Below, in pieces: positions 56,139 to 64,000 of a DNA stretch of 64,000 nucleotides. The stretch comes from Prolixibacteraceae bacterium. GTDB taxonomy: Bacteria > Bacteroidota > Bacteroidia > Bacteroidales > Prolixibacteraceae. The stretch lies in assembly GCA_028282195.1 (NCBI GenBank), contig JANQII010000102.1, forward strand, positions 20,799-84,798. Reading direction: 5' to 3'. Position numbers and translations under genes: made by a program. Position 1 is the stretch's first letter; every line of letters starts with the position of its first letter. The notes under the pieces are model-generated. The model did not search any database and was not told the DNA's origin. It saw only the letters and a list, made by a program, of their open reading frames with translations.

Positions 56139-59100
56139 ATGTTAAAACAAATGAAAAAGCTTCTTTACTTTATGGTAGTCCTGCTGCTGGGCTTAAGTGG
56201 CATGGCACAGGACGGGAACAGGTTCAATTACCAGGCCGTGGTGCGTGATGCATCCGGGGGTATCCTTCCCAACAAGCAAGCAGTGATCGATATTGAGATC
56301 ATCAAAGGGACAGTAAACGAACAAGTAATTTATACTGAACAATGGGACGTGCAGACCACAGCACTCGGGCTGGTCAACCTCGAAATCGGGTCGGGCGACC
56401 CGGAAACCTTTGAGGAAATTAGCTGGGCCAGCGAGCCTTATTTTATATCGGTCACCATTGATGGTGAGTTTATGGGCAAGAGCCAGCTTTTGAGTGTACC
56501 GTTTGCCATGAAAGCCATAAGCTCGGTAAACGACCAGGTAGACGACGCAGATGCCGATCCTCAAAATGAGATCGAACTGCCAACCCAAAGCATTTATGAT
56601 AAGAACAGGGCACTGGTTGCTGATGGCTACGGAAATGTGAAATGGAAAACAATTTCATCATCAGGCAGTGTAAGTGTTGTCAATGACTTAACTACCGGGG
56701 GAACTGATAAAGCCCTTGCAGCCGAACAAGGGAAAACACTGAAGACATTGGTCGATGCAAAACTAAACAAATCCGCTTTGGAGAACAGCCTTTCCGCAGG
56801 AGGTACTGACAAAGCACTAACTGCTGAACAAGGCAAGAAACTATATGAACTGCTCGGCGACAAGGTTGATAAAGTAAATGGCAAAGGGCTTTCAACCAAC
56901 GATTTTACCGATACCGAAAAATACAGGCTGGCCGATGCAGAAATACAGAGCAACAAAAACCAGGCAAATGGTTATGCCGGATTGAACGGCGACAAAAAAA
57001 TAGATGTCTCACAACTGCCTGCCATGACCATCAACAATGTATACCCGGTAAGCAGTCAGGCAGCACAACTGGCTCTTTCTGCCAACCAGGGGGATGTGGC
57101 CATACGCACTGATTTACAGAAAAACTACATTCACAACGGAGGTGTTGCAGGTACCATGGGCGACTGGACCGAACTGGCCTCACCCAACGTGGAAGTGACC
57201 AGTGTAAACGGCAAAACCGGCAACGTAATGGTCGAAATATCCGATATTGGAAACCTGCAGTATGAGCTGCTCACAAAGGCTTCTGCATCGGAAACCTACA
57301 CCAGGACACAAACCGACGGGCTACTGGATACCAAAATCGATAAAGAAAGCGGTAAAAGGCTATCGACCAATGACCTGACCGATGACCTGAAACTCAAACT
57401 GGAAGGGGCAGAAGAAGTGAGCAACAAGAACCAGGCAAACGGTTATGCCGGTCTGGATGCCAATAAAAAGATAGATGCCTCCCAACTTCCGGCAATTACC
57501 ATTAACAATGTATTCCCGGTAGACAGTGAAGCGGCACAACTGGCGCTCTCGGCCAATACCGGTGATATTGCCATACGCAGCGACAATAACAAAAACTACA
57601 TCCATAATGGGGAAACCGCCGGAGACATGACAGACTGGACAGAAATGGCTTCTCCAAATGTAGAAGTAACCAGTGTGAACGCGAAAACAGGGGACGTCGT
57701 AATTGGCATTGCCGATATTGCCACCCTGCAAACTGAACTGGATGCCAAACTGGCCAAAGCCAGCCTGGTAGACGACCTCACTTCGGGTGGTTCGGACAAA
57801 CCTTTAACAGCTGAACAGGGAAAAGAACTGAAAAGCCAGTTGGACGGTAAGGTTGACAAAGAAACCGGCAAAATACTTTCTTCGAACGATTATACCGACG
57901 CCGAAAAAAACAAACTAGCTGGAGCAGAAATACAAAGTAACAAAAACCAGCCAAACGGCTATGTGGGGTTGGATGCTGCCAAAAAAATAGATGTGGCACT
58001 GCTGCCCGATATTACCATTAACAATGTATTCACTGCAACTAGTGAAGCAGAACAATTAGCATTCGTGGTGAAGTTGGGCGACGTGGTCATCCGTAATGAT
58101 ATCAAAAGAAACTACATCCATAACGGGGGCACTTCCGGTACTATGGCTGACTGGGCAGAAATGGCTTCACCGGACATTGATGTGACCAGCGTGAACGGTA
58201 AAATGGGTAATGTGGTGATTGACATTGCCGATATTGCCAGCCTGCAAAGCTCACTTGATGCGAAAGCTGCATCGGCAGATACCTATACAAAAACCGAATC
58301 GGACAATCTTTTGGATGATAAAGTAGATAAAGTAACGGGCAAAGAGCTTTCGGATAATAATTATACCGATACCGAAAAAACAAAACTGGAAGGTACAGAA
58401 GAAAAAAGCAACAAGAACCAGGCTAACGGTTACCCGGGACTAGGTGCTGACGGCAAAATTGATGTGGCACAACTGCCAGCCATGACCATTAACAGTGTGT
58501 TCTCGGTTGCCAGTCAAGCTGAACAACTGGCCCTTAGCGCTACCACAGGTGACATAGCTATACGTAGCGATAACAATAAAAACTATATCCACAATGGGGG
58601 GTCGGCAGGCGATATGACCGACTGGACAGAAATGGCATCGCCCAGTGTGGACGTAACCAGTGTGAACTCCAAAACAGGGGCAGTAGTAATTGGCATTTCG
58701 GATATCGCAACCCTTCAGGGCGAGCTGGATGCGAAAGTGGCCAAAACCGACCTGGTGGATGACCTGACAACAGGAGGTACAAACAAAGCCCTGACCGCCG
58801 AGCAGGGAAAAGCACTAAAAACATTGATTGATGCAAAAGCGGCAACTACCGACCTGGCACCAATAGCCACATCGGGCAGTTTTAACGACCTGGTTGATTT
58901 ACCGACAAACCTGGATACGGATTCTTCGGATGATTTTGACGGCTCATTCAACAACCTGACCGATGTTCCTGCTAATCTGGACGTGGACGGTACAGATGAC
59001 CTCACTACAGCTGACCTGGTCAATAACCTGTCTTCGGGTGGTACCGGCAAAGCCCTGACCGCCGAACAGGGGAAAGTGTTGAATACCCTGCTTAGCGGGA

Positions 59101-62100
59101 AAGTGGATCAGGAAACAGGGAAAGGGCTTTCTGAAAACGATTTTACAACAGCCGATAAACTCAAACTGGACGGGGCGGAACAAGTGAGTAACAAAAATGT
59201 TCCAAATGGTTACGCGGGACTGGATTCAAACAAGAAAATTGATGCTTCACAACTGCCTGCCATCACCATTAACAGTGTTTACTCGGCAGCAGATGAAGCT
59301 GAACAGCTTGCCCTTTCGGCCAACCAGGGGGATGTGGCCATACGGACCGATGAAAACAAAAACTACATTCACAACGGCGGAAATACCGGAACCATTGCGG
59401 ACTGGACAGAAATGGCATCACCCAATGTGGACGTGCTCACTGTAAACGGCAAAACCGGTAACGTGACCATAGACATTGCCGATATTGCAAACCTGCAAAG
59501 CTCACTCGATGAAAAAGCAGCATCGGCAGATACCTATACAAAATCAGAATCGGACAATCTCCTGGATGATAAAGTAGATAAAGTAAGCGGCAAAGAACTT
59601 TCGGATAATAATTATACCGATGCCGAAAAAACAAAACTGGCAGGTGCAGAAATACAAAGCAATAAAAACCAGGCCAATGGTTACCCCGGACTGGGTGCTG
59701 ATGGTAAAATTGATGTGGCACAACTGCCAGCTATTACCACCAACAGCGTGTACCCGGTTAGCAACGAAACCGAACAACTGGCCCTTTCTGCCCACACAGG
59801 GGATATTGCCATACGCAGCGACATTAATAAAAACTACATCCACAACGGGGGAACTGCCGGTGACATGACCGACTGGACAGAAATGGCTTCGCCAGACGGG
59901 GCCGTGACCAGCGTGAATACCAAAACAGGAGATGTAGTTATTGGCATTTCTGACATTGCCACCCTGCAAGGCGAACTGGACGGTAAGCTAACCAGCTCGG
60001 ACATCATTGACAATATCACTTCAGACAACACCGACAAAGCACTGTCTGCCAAACAGGGTAAAGAACTCAAAGCCCTGATTGATGCGAAAGTAACGACAGC
60101 CGACCTGGCCGATATTGCCACTTCGGGAAGTTACAATGACCTGACCGATTTACCGGCAAACCTGGATACGGATGCCTCGGATGATTTTGATGGTTCATTT
60201 AACAGCCTGACCGATGTCCCTGCCAACCTGGACACCGATGCCAGTGATGACCTAAGCACAGGCGATATTATCAATAATTTAACTGCTGGCGGTACAGCCA
60301 AAGCACTGTCTGCCGAGCAGGGAAAAATACTGAAAGGACTGCTGGACGATAAAGTGGACAAAGAAGCAGGAAAAGGACTTTCAGATAATAATTATACCGA
60401 TGCCGAAAAAACAAAACTGGCCGGGGCAGAAGAAAAAAGCAACAAAGACCAGGCTAACGGGTACGCCGGGCTGGATGCAAACAGCAAGATTGATGCAGCA
60501 CAATTGCCGGAAATGGCTATTGACAATGTATTCACTGTCCCTGACGAAGCGGCACAAACATCCCTTACGGCTGAAAAAGGGGACATGGCCATTCGTACCG
60601 ATGAAAGCAAAAACTACGTCCATAACGGGGGCAGTTCGGGCACCATGGCCGACTGGACAGAACTGCTAGCGCCGGCAGCGGCAGTAACGGCAGTGAATAG
60701 TAAAACAGGCAACGTGGTTATTGGCATTGCCGATATTGCAAGCCTGCAAAGTGAACTGGATGCCAGGGCAACATTATCTGAAACCTATACAATAACAGAA
60801 AGCGATAACCTGTTGGATGATAAAGTCGATAAAGTAAGCGGCAAAGGGCTTTCTGAAAATGATTTTACCAATGCCGAAAAAACCAAACTGGCAGGGGCAG
60901 AAGAAAAAAGTAACAAGAACCAGGCAAACGGTTACCCGGGACTGGGTGCAGACGGGAAAATCGATGCGGCACAACTGCCTGCCATTACCACCAACAATGT
61001 GTATTCCGTAAGTAGTGAAGCAGAACAACTGGCCCTTTCCGCCAACTCGGGGGACATAGCCATACGCAGCGATATAAACAAAAACTTTATCCACAACGGG
61101 GGAACGGCCGGTGACATAACGGACTGGACAGAAATGGCCTCGCCTGACGGTGCCGTGACCAGCGTGAACACCAAAACCGGCGATGTGGTCATCGGGATTG
61201 CAGACATAGCCAGCCTGCAAAGCGAACTGGATGACAAGCTGCCGAAAGCCAACCTGGTGAATGACCTGACCACAGGCGGTACAAGCAGTGCCCTTACAGC
61301 CGAACAGGGGAAAGAACTGAAAACACTGCTGGATGACAAAGCAGACCTGGACTCCCCAACGTTCACGGGCACACCTTCACTGCCAACCGGGGCAACCGCT
61401 GTGACCCAAACCGTTGGTGACAACTCCACCAAACTGGCAACAACGGCTTTTGTGAGTGCCATGGCAGCGGCAAGCAATGTACCCATTGGCGACGGGGCAG
61501 GGAAAATGCTTTACTGGGACAATGTGAACACCAAATGGGACCAAACGGATTTTATAAAAATGATGACCACTTCCAACACGGCCATTAACATTAACAACAG
61601 TTCGTACCCCTATGCCAAACTAAATGTAAATGCGGCAAGTTATGCTGCACCGGCTACGTCCGGGACAACACAAGCCGGGGGTGCCATAAGGATAGGATCT
61701 CCGTCTTCAGCTGTTGTTATGGATATTGGAACCCATGGGGGAATTGGAGGTACCTGGATACAATCAACAACCGGTGCCAACCTGGCTTCAAATTACCCGC
61801 TAAGCCTGAACCCTAACGGCGGGGAGGTTCGTATTGGCTCAGGGGGTTTAAAAAGTGGTGGATCCATTACCCCTGCCGTCAGCAGTAGTTATAGTTTGGG
61901 CAGTTCAAGCAACAGATGGTATGACTTGAGTCTAAGCAGGGCTATTCAAGCAACCAACAACTTTTACATACATGATGGGAACAGAAACAGAATTCAACTT
62001 GGTACTAGCAGCACGGCATTGTTTTCGCCTGATGGGAGTAACTCCATGATAGTGGGTAATACTTACAGTCAATCGTCAAAAAGTTTCTTACCAACCGCAA

Positions 62101-63020
62101 ATAATTCTATGGATTTAGGGAATAGTTCCTACAAATGGAGAAACCTGTACCTGCAAAGTGACCTGCACCTGGCTGATGACATCATGGCTTCAACAAACTT
62201 TACAATTTATGATGGAACAAGAAATCGTTATGTGCAAGAAAGCAATGCTTTAACATTGTATTCCGGTAACGCAGGGAGTTATTTGCAGGTAACTAACAGT
62301 AGTGTAATTTTGGGCGCTAATAGCAATAATGGCTATTTGCAATTGAATGCTGGTGAGATGGTGATAAGAGGTACCATCAGGTCTATTATTAATAATGCGT
62401 ATGACCTAGGTACAAATTCCTATAAATGGCGTGACCTGTACCTAGGAGATGATATCATGGCTACAAAAGCTTTTTCAATTCATGATGGAACCAGGGATCG
62501 GATACAGACAAATACCGCTTATACAGTACTCTTCTCACCCGGTGGAAACAACTTATCTGTTGGGAATGGTTATACGTATTCAGGTAATCATTTTTGCCCC
62601 GCTTCTACTTCTTCTTATGACCTGGGAATAAGTACTCATAGGTGGAAAACTATTTATGCAACAAACGGAACAATAAACACTTCGGACCGGAGCTTAAAAA
62701 AGAATATCAAAGACCTTCCGGCAGGGCTAATAAAAGCTATTTCGAAACTACGCCCGGTAGAGTACGAATGGAAAGAAAATGAAAACGGCAAACACATTGG
62801 TTTTATTGCCCAGGAAGTAGAGGCAGTTTTTGCAGGCAGTGGGCTTAATCCCAAAGAATATTTTGCCATTCAGCAACCCGATGAAGAAAGCGAGTATTAC
62901 TCGCTGGTATACAGCGAATTTGTAGCTGCCATTTTAGGCTATACCCAACAGGTCGAAAAACGGGTTGAAACCCTTGAAGCTGAACTGGAAGCTATTAAAG
63001 CTCACTTAGGCATAAAATAA
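56139..63020 (+). CDS. Giant secreted tail-fibre-like repeat protein with S74 chaperone domain
   Basis: 2293 residues. Signal peptide (LLYFMVVLLLGLSGMA) and an N-terminal beta domain (FNYQAVVRDASGGIL ... SVPFAMKAIS) common to Bacteroidota surface proteins. Residues about 180-1760 hold eight copies of a unit with KNQANGYAGL, QLPAITINNV, GDIAIRSD, NYIHNGG, DWTEMASP, VTSVNGKTGDVVI, plus eight linkers of DKALTAEQGK type. These resemble phage tail fibres, as does SPTFTGTPSLPTGA. A beta-helix region (YDLGTNSYKWRDLYL repeats) leads to the S74 intramolecular chaperone beginning at Ser2182 (SDRSLKKNI). Probable trimeric fibre. Base composition of the repeat region looks more GC-rich than that of its neighbours. 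Confidence 0.9.
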   Translation: MLKQMKKLLYFMVVLLLGLSGMAQDGNRFNYQAVVRDASGGILPNKQAVIDIEIIKGTVNEQVIYTEQWDVQTTALGLVNLEIGSGDPETFEEISWASEPYFISVTIDGEFMGKSQLLSVPFAMKAISSVNDQVDDADADPQNEIELPTQSIYDKNRALVADGYGNVKWKTISSSGSVSVVNDLTTGGTDKALAAEQGKTLKTLVDAKLNKSALENSLSAGGTDKALTAEQGKKLYELLGDKVDKVNGKGLSTNDFTDTEKYRLADAEIQSNKNQANGYAGLNGDKKIDVSQLPAMTINNVYPVSSQAAQLALSANQGDVAIRTDLQKNYIHNGGVAGTMGDWTELASPNVEVTSVNGKTGNVMVEISDIGNLQYELLTKASASETYTRTQTDGLLDTKIDKESGKRLSTNDLTDDLKLKLEGAEEVSNKNQANGYAGLDANKKIDASQLPAITINNVFPVDSEAAQLALSANTGDIAIRSDNNKNYIHNGETAGDMTDWTEMASPNVEVTSVNAKTGDVVIGIADIATLQTELDAKLAKASLVDDLTSGGSDKPLTAEQGKELKSQLDGKVDKETGKILSSNDYTDAEKNKLAGAEIQSNKNQPNGYVGLDAAKKIDVALLPDITINNVFTATSEAEQLAFVVKLGDVVIRNDIKRNYIHNGGTSGTMADWAEMASPDIDVTSVNGKMGNVVIDIADIASLQSSLDAKAASADTYTKTESDNLLDDKVDKVTGKELSDNNYTDTEKTKLEGTEEKSNKNQANGYPGLGADGKIDVAQLPAMTINSVFSVASQAEQLALSATTGDIAIRSDNNKNYIHNGGSAGDMTDWTEMASPSVDVTSVNSKTGAVVIGISDIATLQGELDAKVAKTDLVDDLTTGGTNKALTAEQGKALKTLIDAKAATTDLAPIATSGSFNDLVDLPTNLDTDSSDDFDGSFNNLTDVPANLDVDGTDDLTTADLVNNLSSGGTGKALTAEQGKVLNTLLSGKVDQETGKGLSENDFTTADKLKLDGAEQVSNKNVPNGYAGLDSNKKIDASQLPAITINSVYSAADEAEQLALSANQGDVAIRTDENKNYIHNGGNTGTIADWTEMASPNVDVLTVNGKTGNVTIDIADIANLQSSLDEKAASADTYTKSESDNLLDDKVDKVSGKELSDNNYTDAEKTKLAGAEIQSNKNQANGYPGLGADGKIDVAQLPAITTNSVYPVSNETEQLALSAHTGDIAIRSDINKNYIHNGGTAGDMTDWTEMASPDGAVTSVNTKTGDVVIGISDIATLQGELDGKLTSSDIIDNITSDNTDKALSAKQGKELKALIDAKVTTADLADIATSGSYNDLTDLPANLDTDASDDFDGSFNSLTDVPANLDTDASDDLSTGDIINNLTAGGTAKALSAEQGKILKGLLDDKVDKEAGKGLSDNNYTDAEKTKLAGAEEKSNKDQANGYAGLDANSKIDAAQLPEMAIDNVFTVPDEAAQTSLTAEKGDMAIRTDESKNYVHNGGSSGTMADWTELLAPAAAVTAVNSKTGNVVIGIADIASLQSELDARATLSETYTITESDNLLDDKVDKVSGKGLSENDFTNAEKTKLAGAEEKSNKNQANGYPGLGADGKIDAAQLPAITTNNVYSVSSEAEQLALSANSGDIAIRSDINKNFIHNGGTAGDITDWTEMASPDGAVTSVNTKTGDVVIGIADIASLQSELDDKLPKANLVNDLTTGGTSSALTAEQGKELKTLLDDKADLDSPTFTGTPSLPTGATAVTQTVGDNSTKLATTAFVSAMAAASNVPIGDGAGKMLYWDNVNTKWDQTDFIKMMTTSNTAININNSSYPYAKLNVNAASYAAPATSGTTQAGGAIRIGSPSSAVVMDIGTHGGIGGTWIQSTTGANLASNYPLSLNPNGGEVRIGSGGLKSGGSITPAVSSSYSLGSSSNRWYDLSLSRAIQATNNFYIHDGNRNRIQLGTSSTALFSPDGSNSMIVGNTYSQSSKSFLPTANNSMDLGNSSYKWRNLYLQSDLHLADDIMASTNFTIYDGTRNRYVQESNALTLYSGNAGSYLQVTNSSVILGANSNNGYLQLNAGEMVIRGTIRSIINNAYDLGTNSYKWRDLYLGDDIMATKAFSIHDGTRDRIQTNTAYTVLFSPGGNNLSVGNGYTYSGNHFCPASTSSYDLGISTHRWKTIYATNGTINTSDRSLKKNIKDLPAGLIKAISKLRPVEYEWKENENGKHIGFIAQEVEAVFAGSGLNPKEYFAIQQPDEESEYYSLVYSEFVAAILGYTQQVEKRVETLEAELEAIKAHLGIK
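57123..61140 (+). repeat. Eight in-frame coding repeats of about 470-780 bp
   Basis: The unit marked by the codons for NYIHNGG starts near 57123, 57595, 58111, 58581, 59361, 59831, 60611 and 61081. Spacing is about 470, 515, 470, 780, 470, 780 and 470 bases; the long ones contain an extra LTDVPANLDTDASDD block. The alternation suggests duplication of larger two-unit blocks. Confidence 0.85.
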
Positions 63021-63059
63021 AAGCGTGCTGCGATAGTTTATCGCATGGATGTATTTAAC

Positions 63060-63185
63060 ATTTACTGATCGGATGACTTCGAGTCATCCGATCAGTATCT
63101 TCAAAGCAACCGTCACACATTCCCAAACCACGTCATCCTGTCCCCCAAAGAAACCCGTCATGCTCTCCCCAACGACGTCATCCTG
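63060..63185 (+). repeat. 126-bp direct repeat, copy 1, with 15-bp palindrome
   Basis: Contains ACTGATCGGATGACT-TCG-AGTCATCCGATCAGT (63064-63096), a perfect 15-bp inverted repeat, then cgtcatcctg words. Copy 2 lies at 63736-63862 and differs at only a few bases. Confidence 0.85.
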
Positions 63186-63311
63186 TTCCCCAACGACGTC
63201 ATCCTGAACTTGATTCAGGATCTCCGTCGGACAAGGAAGGCGCAACCAGAAACAGATTCCGAATCAAGTTCGGAATGACTGTAGGCAGGAGTTCGGAATG
63301 ACTGTGTCAAC

Positions 63312-63342
63312 TCCTCTTAGCGGTTTAAAACCGCTAAGAGGA
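63312..63342. repeat. 31-base perfect palindrome
   Basis: TCCTCTTAGCGGTTT and AAACCGCTAAGAGGA flank a single central A. It lies 41 bases before the small gene at 63383. No T run, so it is not an ordinary terminator. The span 63186-63311 holds CGTCATCCTG and TTCGGAATGACTG repeat words and no ORF. Confidence 0.75.
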
Positions 63343-63382
63343 TAACAACCAACTTAAGCGAAAGAAATAACAAATTGTAAAA

Positions 63383-63637
63383 ATGAACCAAAAAGAAATT
63401 AAAAACATTACCATCCAGTTGTTTAAGCTGGAATACAATAAACCCCAGCCAAGGAAAGACGCCCCTGAGTTGAGTGTGGATGTTTTTATTTTAGATAAGG
63501 ACGGTCTGCATGGATTGGCCTTCTTTTCTTTTAAAGAGGAAAAGTGGTACGTTCATACAGATACTTTTGTGGGCTATATGAAGTGCCCCATTGAAGCAAA
63601 CTGGATGTGGTACTACCCCCCGGTAAATTCATGGTAA
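63383..63637 (+). CDS. Small protein of unknown function
   Basis: 84 residues, acidic/basic mixed, with Trp/Tyr-rich C-terminus (NWMWYYPPVNSW). No signal peptide or membrane helix, and no family recognised. It lies between two copies of a 126-bp repeat, so the segment may be mobile or recently duplicated. Start ATG 63383 is plausible. Confidence 0.55.
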   Translation: MNQKEIKNITIQLFKLEYNKPQPRKDAPELSVDVFILDKDGLHGLAFFSFKEEKWYVHTDTFVGYMKCPIEANWMWYYPPVNSW

Positions 63638-63735
63638 GCTTTATTCCTTTCGCTGGCGCAAATTTGTAATTTGTGCCAACTATTTCTTGCTTTTACAAAG
63701 CAAAACATGGATAACATATCCGCACTAGCCTCGGG

Positions 63736-63862
63736 ATTTACTGATCGGATGACTTCGAGTCATCCGATCAGTATCTTCAAAGCAACCGTCACACATTCCC
63801 CAAACCACGTCATCCTCTCCCCCAAAGAAACCCGTCATCCTCTCCCCAACGACGTCATCCTG
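63736..63862 (+). repeat. 126-bp direct repeat, copy 2
   Basis: Same 15-bp palindrome at 63740-63772 and the same following sequence as copy 1. The remaining bases to 64000 show no gene; an ORF covering the repeat is not credible. Confidence 0.85.
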
Positions 63863-64000
63863 AGACCCAAAAATTTTCATTTAGTAATGTGGGATGACGT
63901 AAGGTTGGTGTTACCTTTGAGGTTTTGACTACACAGTGTGACCGAACATCAGTATAGTGCTTCGAGCCTGTTCCTGAGCATGGTCCCAAAAGAATGAGCA

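Noticed and set aside
60932-61486. Long minus-strand frames within the giant repeat gene
   Set aside because: Several similar frames recur in each unit, which is expected from a repeated coding sequence read backwards.
56139-63020. Prophage tail module
   Set aside because: No capsid, tape-measure, baseplate or lysis genes are nearby, and the protein has a bacterial signal peptide.
63671-63928. 85-codon plus-strand frame at the right end
   Set aside because: It translates repeat copy 2 and has no protein-like features.

Overview
The window reads as the chromosome of a Bacteroidota bacterium, probably from the Bacteroidales/Marinilabiliales side. Supporting signs are promoters of the TTTG / TAnnTTTG type, weak Shine-Dalgarno sites, a type IX secretion (T9SS) C-terminal sorting domain, a methylmalonyl-CoA decarboxylase operon of the kind used for propionate formation, and many short intergenic hairpin repeats. 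No ribosomal RNA, prophage core genes or CRISPR array were seen. The taxonomic call is inference; no 16S gene is present.

Layout. 1-3.7 kb: a DUF4301 gene cut by the window edge, a TPR protein and a phosphosulfolactate synthase (ComA-like, a sulfite-consuming enzyme). 3.8-11.9 kb (+): a sulfite-reduction and siroheme operon made of a shortened glutamyl-tRNA reductase paralogue, DUF2061 protein, a minimal precorrin-2 dehydrogenase, CysJ, CysI, HemD, an NAD-dependent epimerase-like protein and CobA. It is preceded by what looks like a complete trp-style transcription attenuator: promoter, 30-codon leader ORF with a Met/Cys run, mutually exclusive hairpins, and an intrinsic terminator 13 bases before the first gene. 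11.9-18.3 kb (-): protoheme genes hemE, hemL, hemB, hemC, hemA plus a small membrane protein. hemD is missing here and sits in the sulfur operon. 18.5-22.2 kb (-): a secreted C1 peptidase, RNase Y, ZapA and a coiled-coil partner. 22.3-25.2 kb (+): an M23 peptidase and FabD.

25.2-29.7 kb is an unstable island. It holds six REP-like double-hairpin repeats, a REP-associated tyrosine transposase, a VapBC-type toxin-antitoxin pair between two of the repeats, and an MntA/HEPN pair whose HEPN gene is broken by frameshifts. ftsE follows on the minus strand. 29.8-37.7 kb (+): a 1021-residue TPR protein with an outer-membrane barrel protein, gyrB and a LOG-family gene. 37.9-44.0 kb (+): a TCA block of aconitase, two different isocitrate dehydrogenases in tandem and citrate synthase. 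The 1.5-kb gap after it holds a strongly structured, promoter- and terminator-bounded candidate non-coding RNA. 45.6-51.8 kb (+): a CoA-transferase, then methylmalonyl-CoA epimerase and the Na+-pumping decarboxylase subunits. 51.9-54.2 kb: a ThuA-like protein facing a BFD ferredoxin / YjbQ / HD-domain operon, then tRNA-Arg(CCG).

54.9-64 kb is a surface module: a small LuxR-type regulator with direct and inverted repeats around it, a T9SS-sorted protein, and a 2293-residue secreted protein built from eight phage-tail-fibre-like repeats that ends in an S74 self-cleaving chaperone domain. After it come a small unknown gene and a 126-bp duplication carrying a 15-bp perfect palindrome.

How the parts fit: cysteine shortage would release the attenuator and raise sulfite reductase and its siroheme cofactor together, including an extra entry enzyme for the tetrapyrrole pathway. 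The TCA block, CoA-transferase and decarboxylase operon suggest succinate/propionate fermentation coupled to a sodium gradient.
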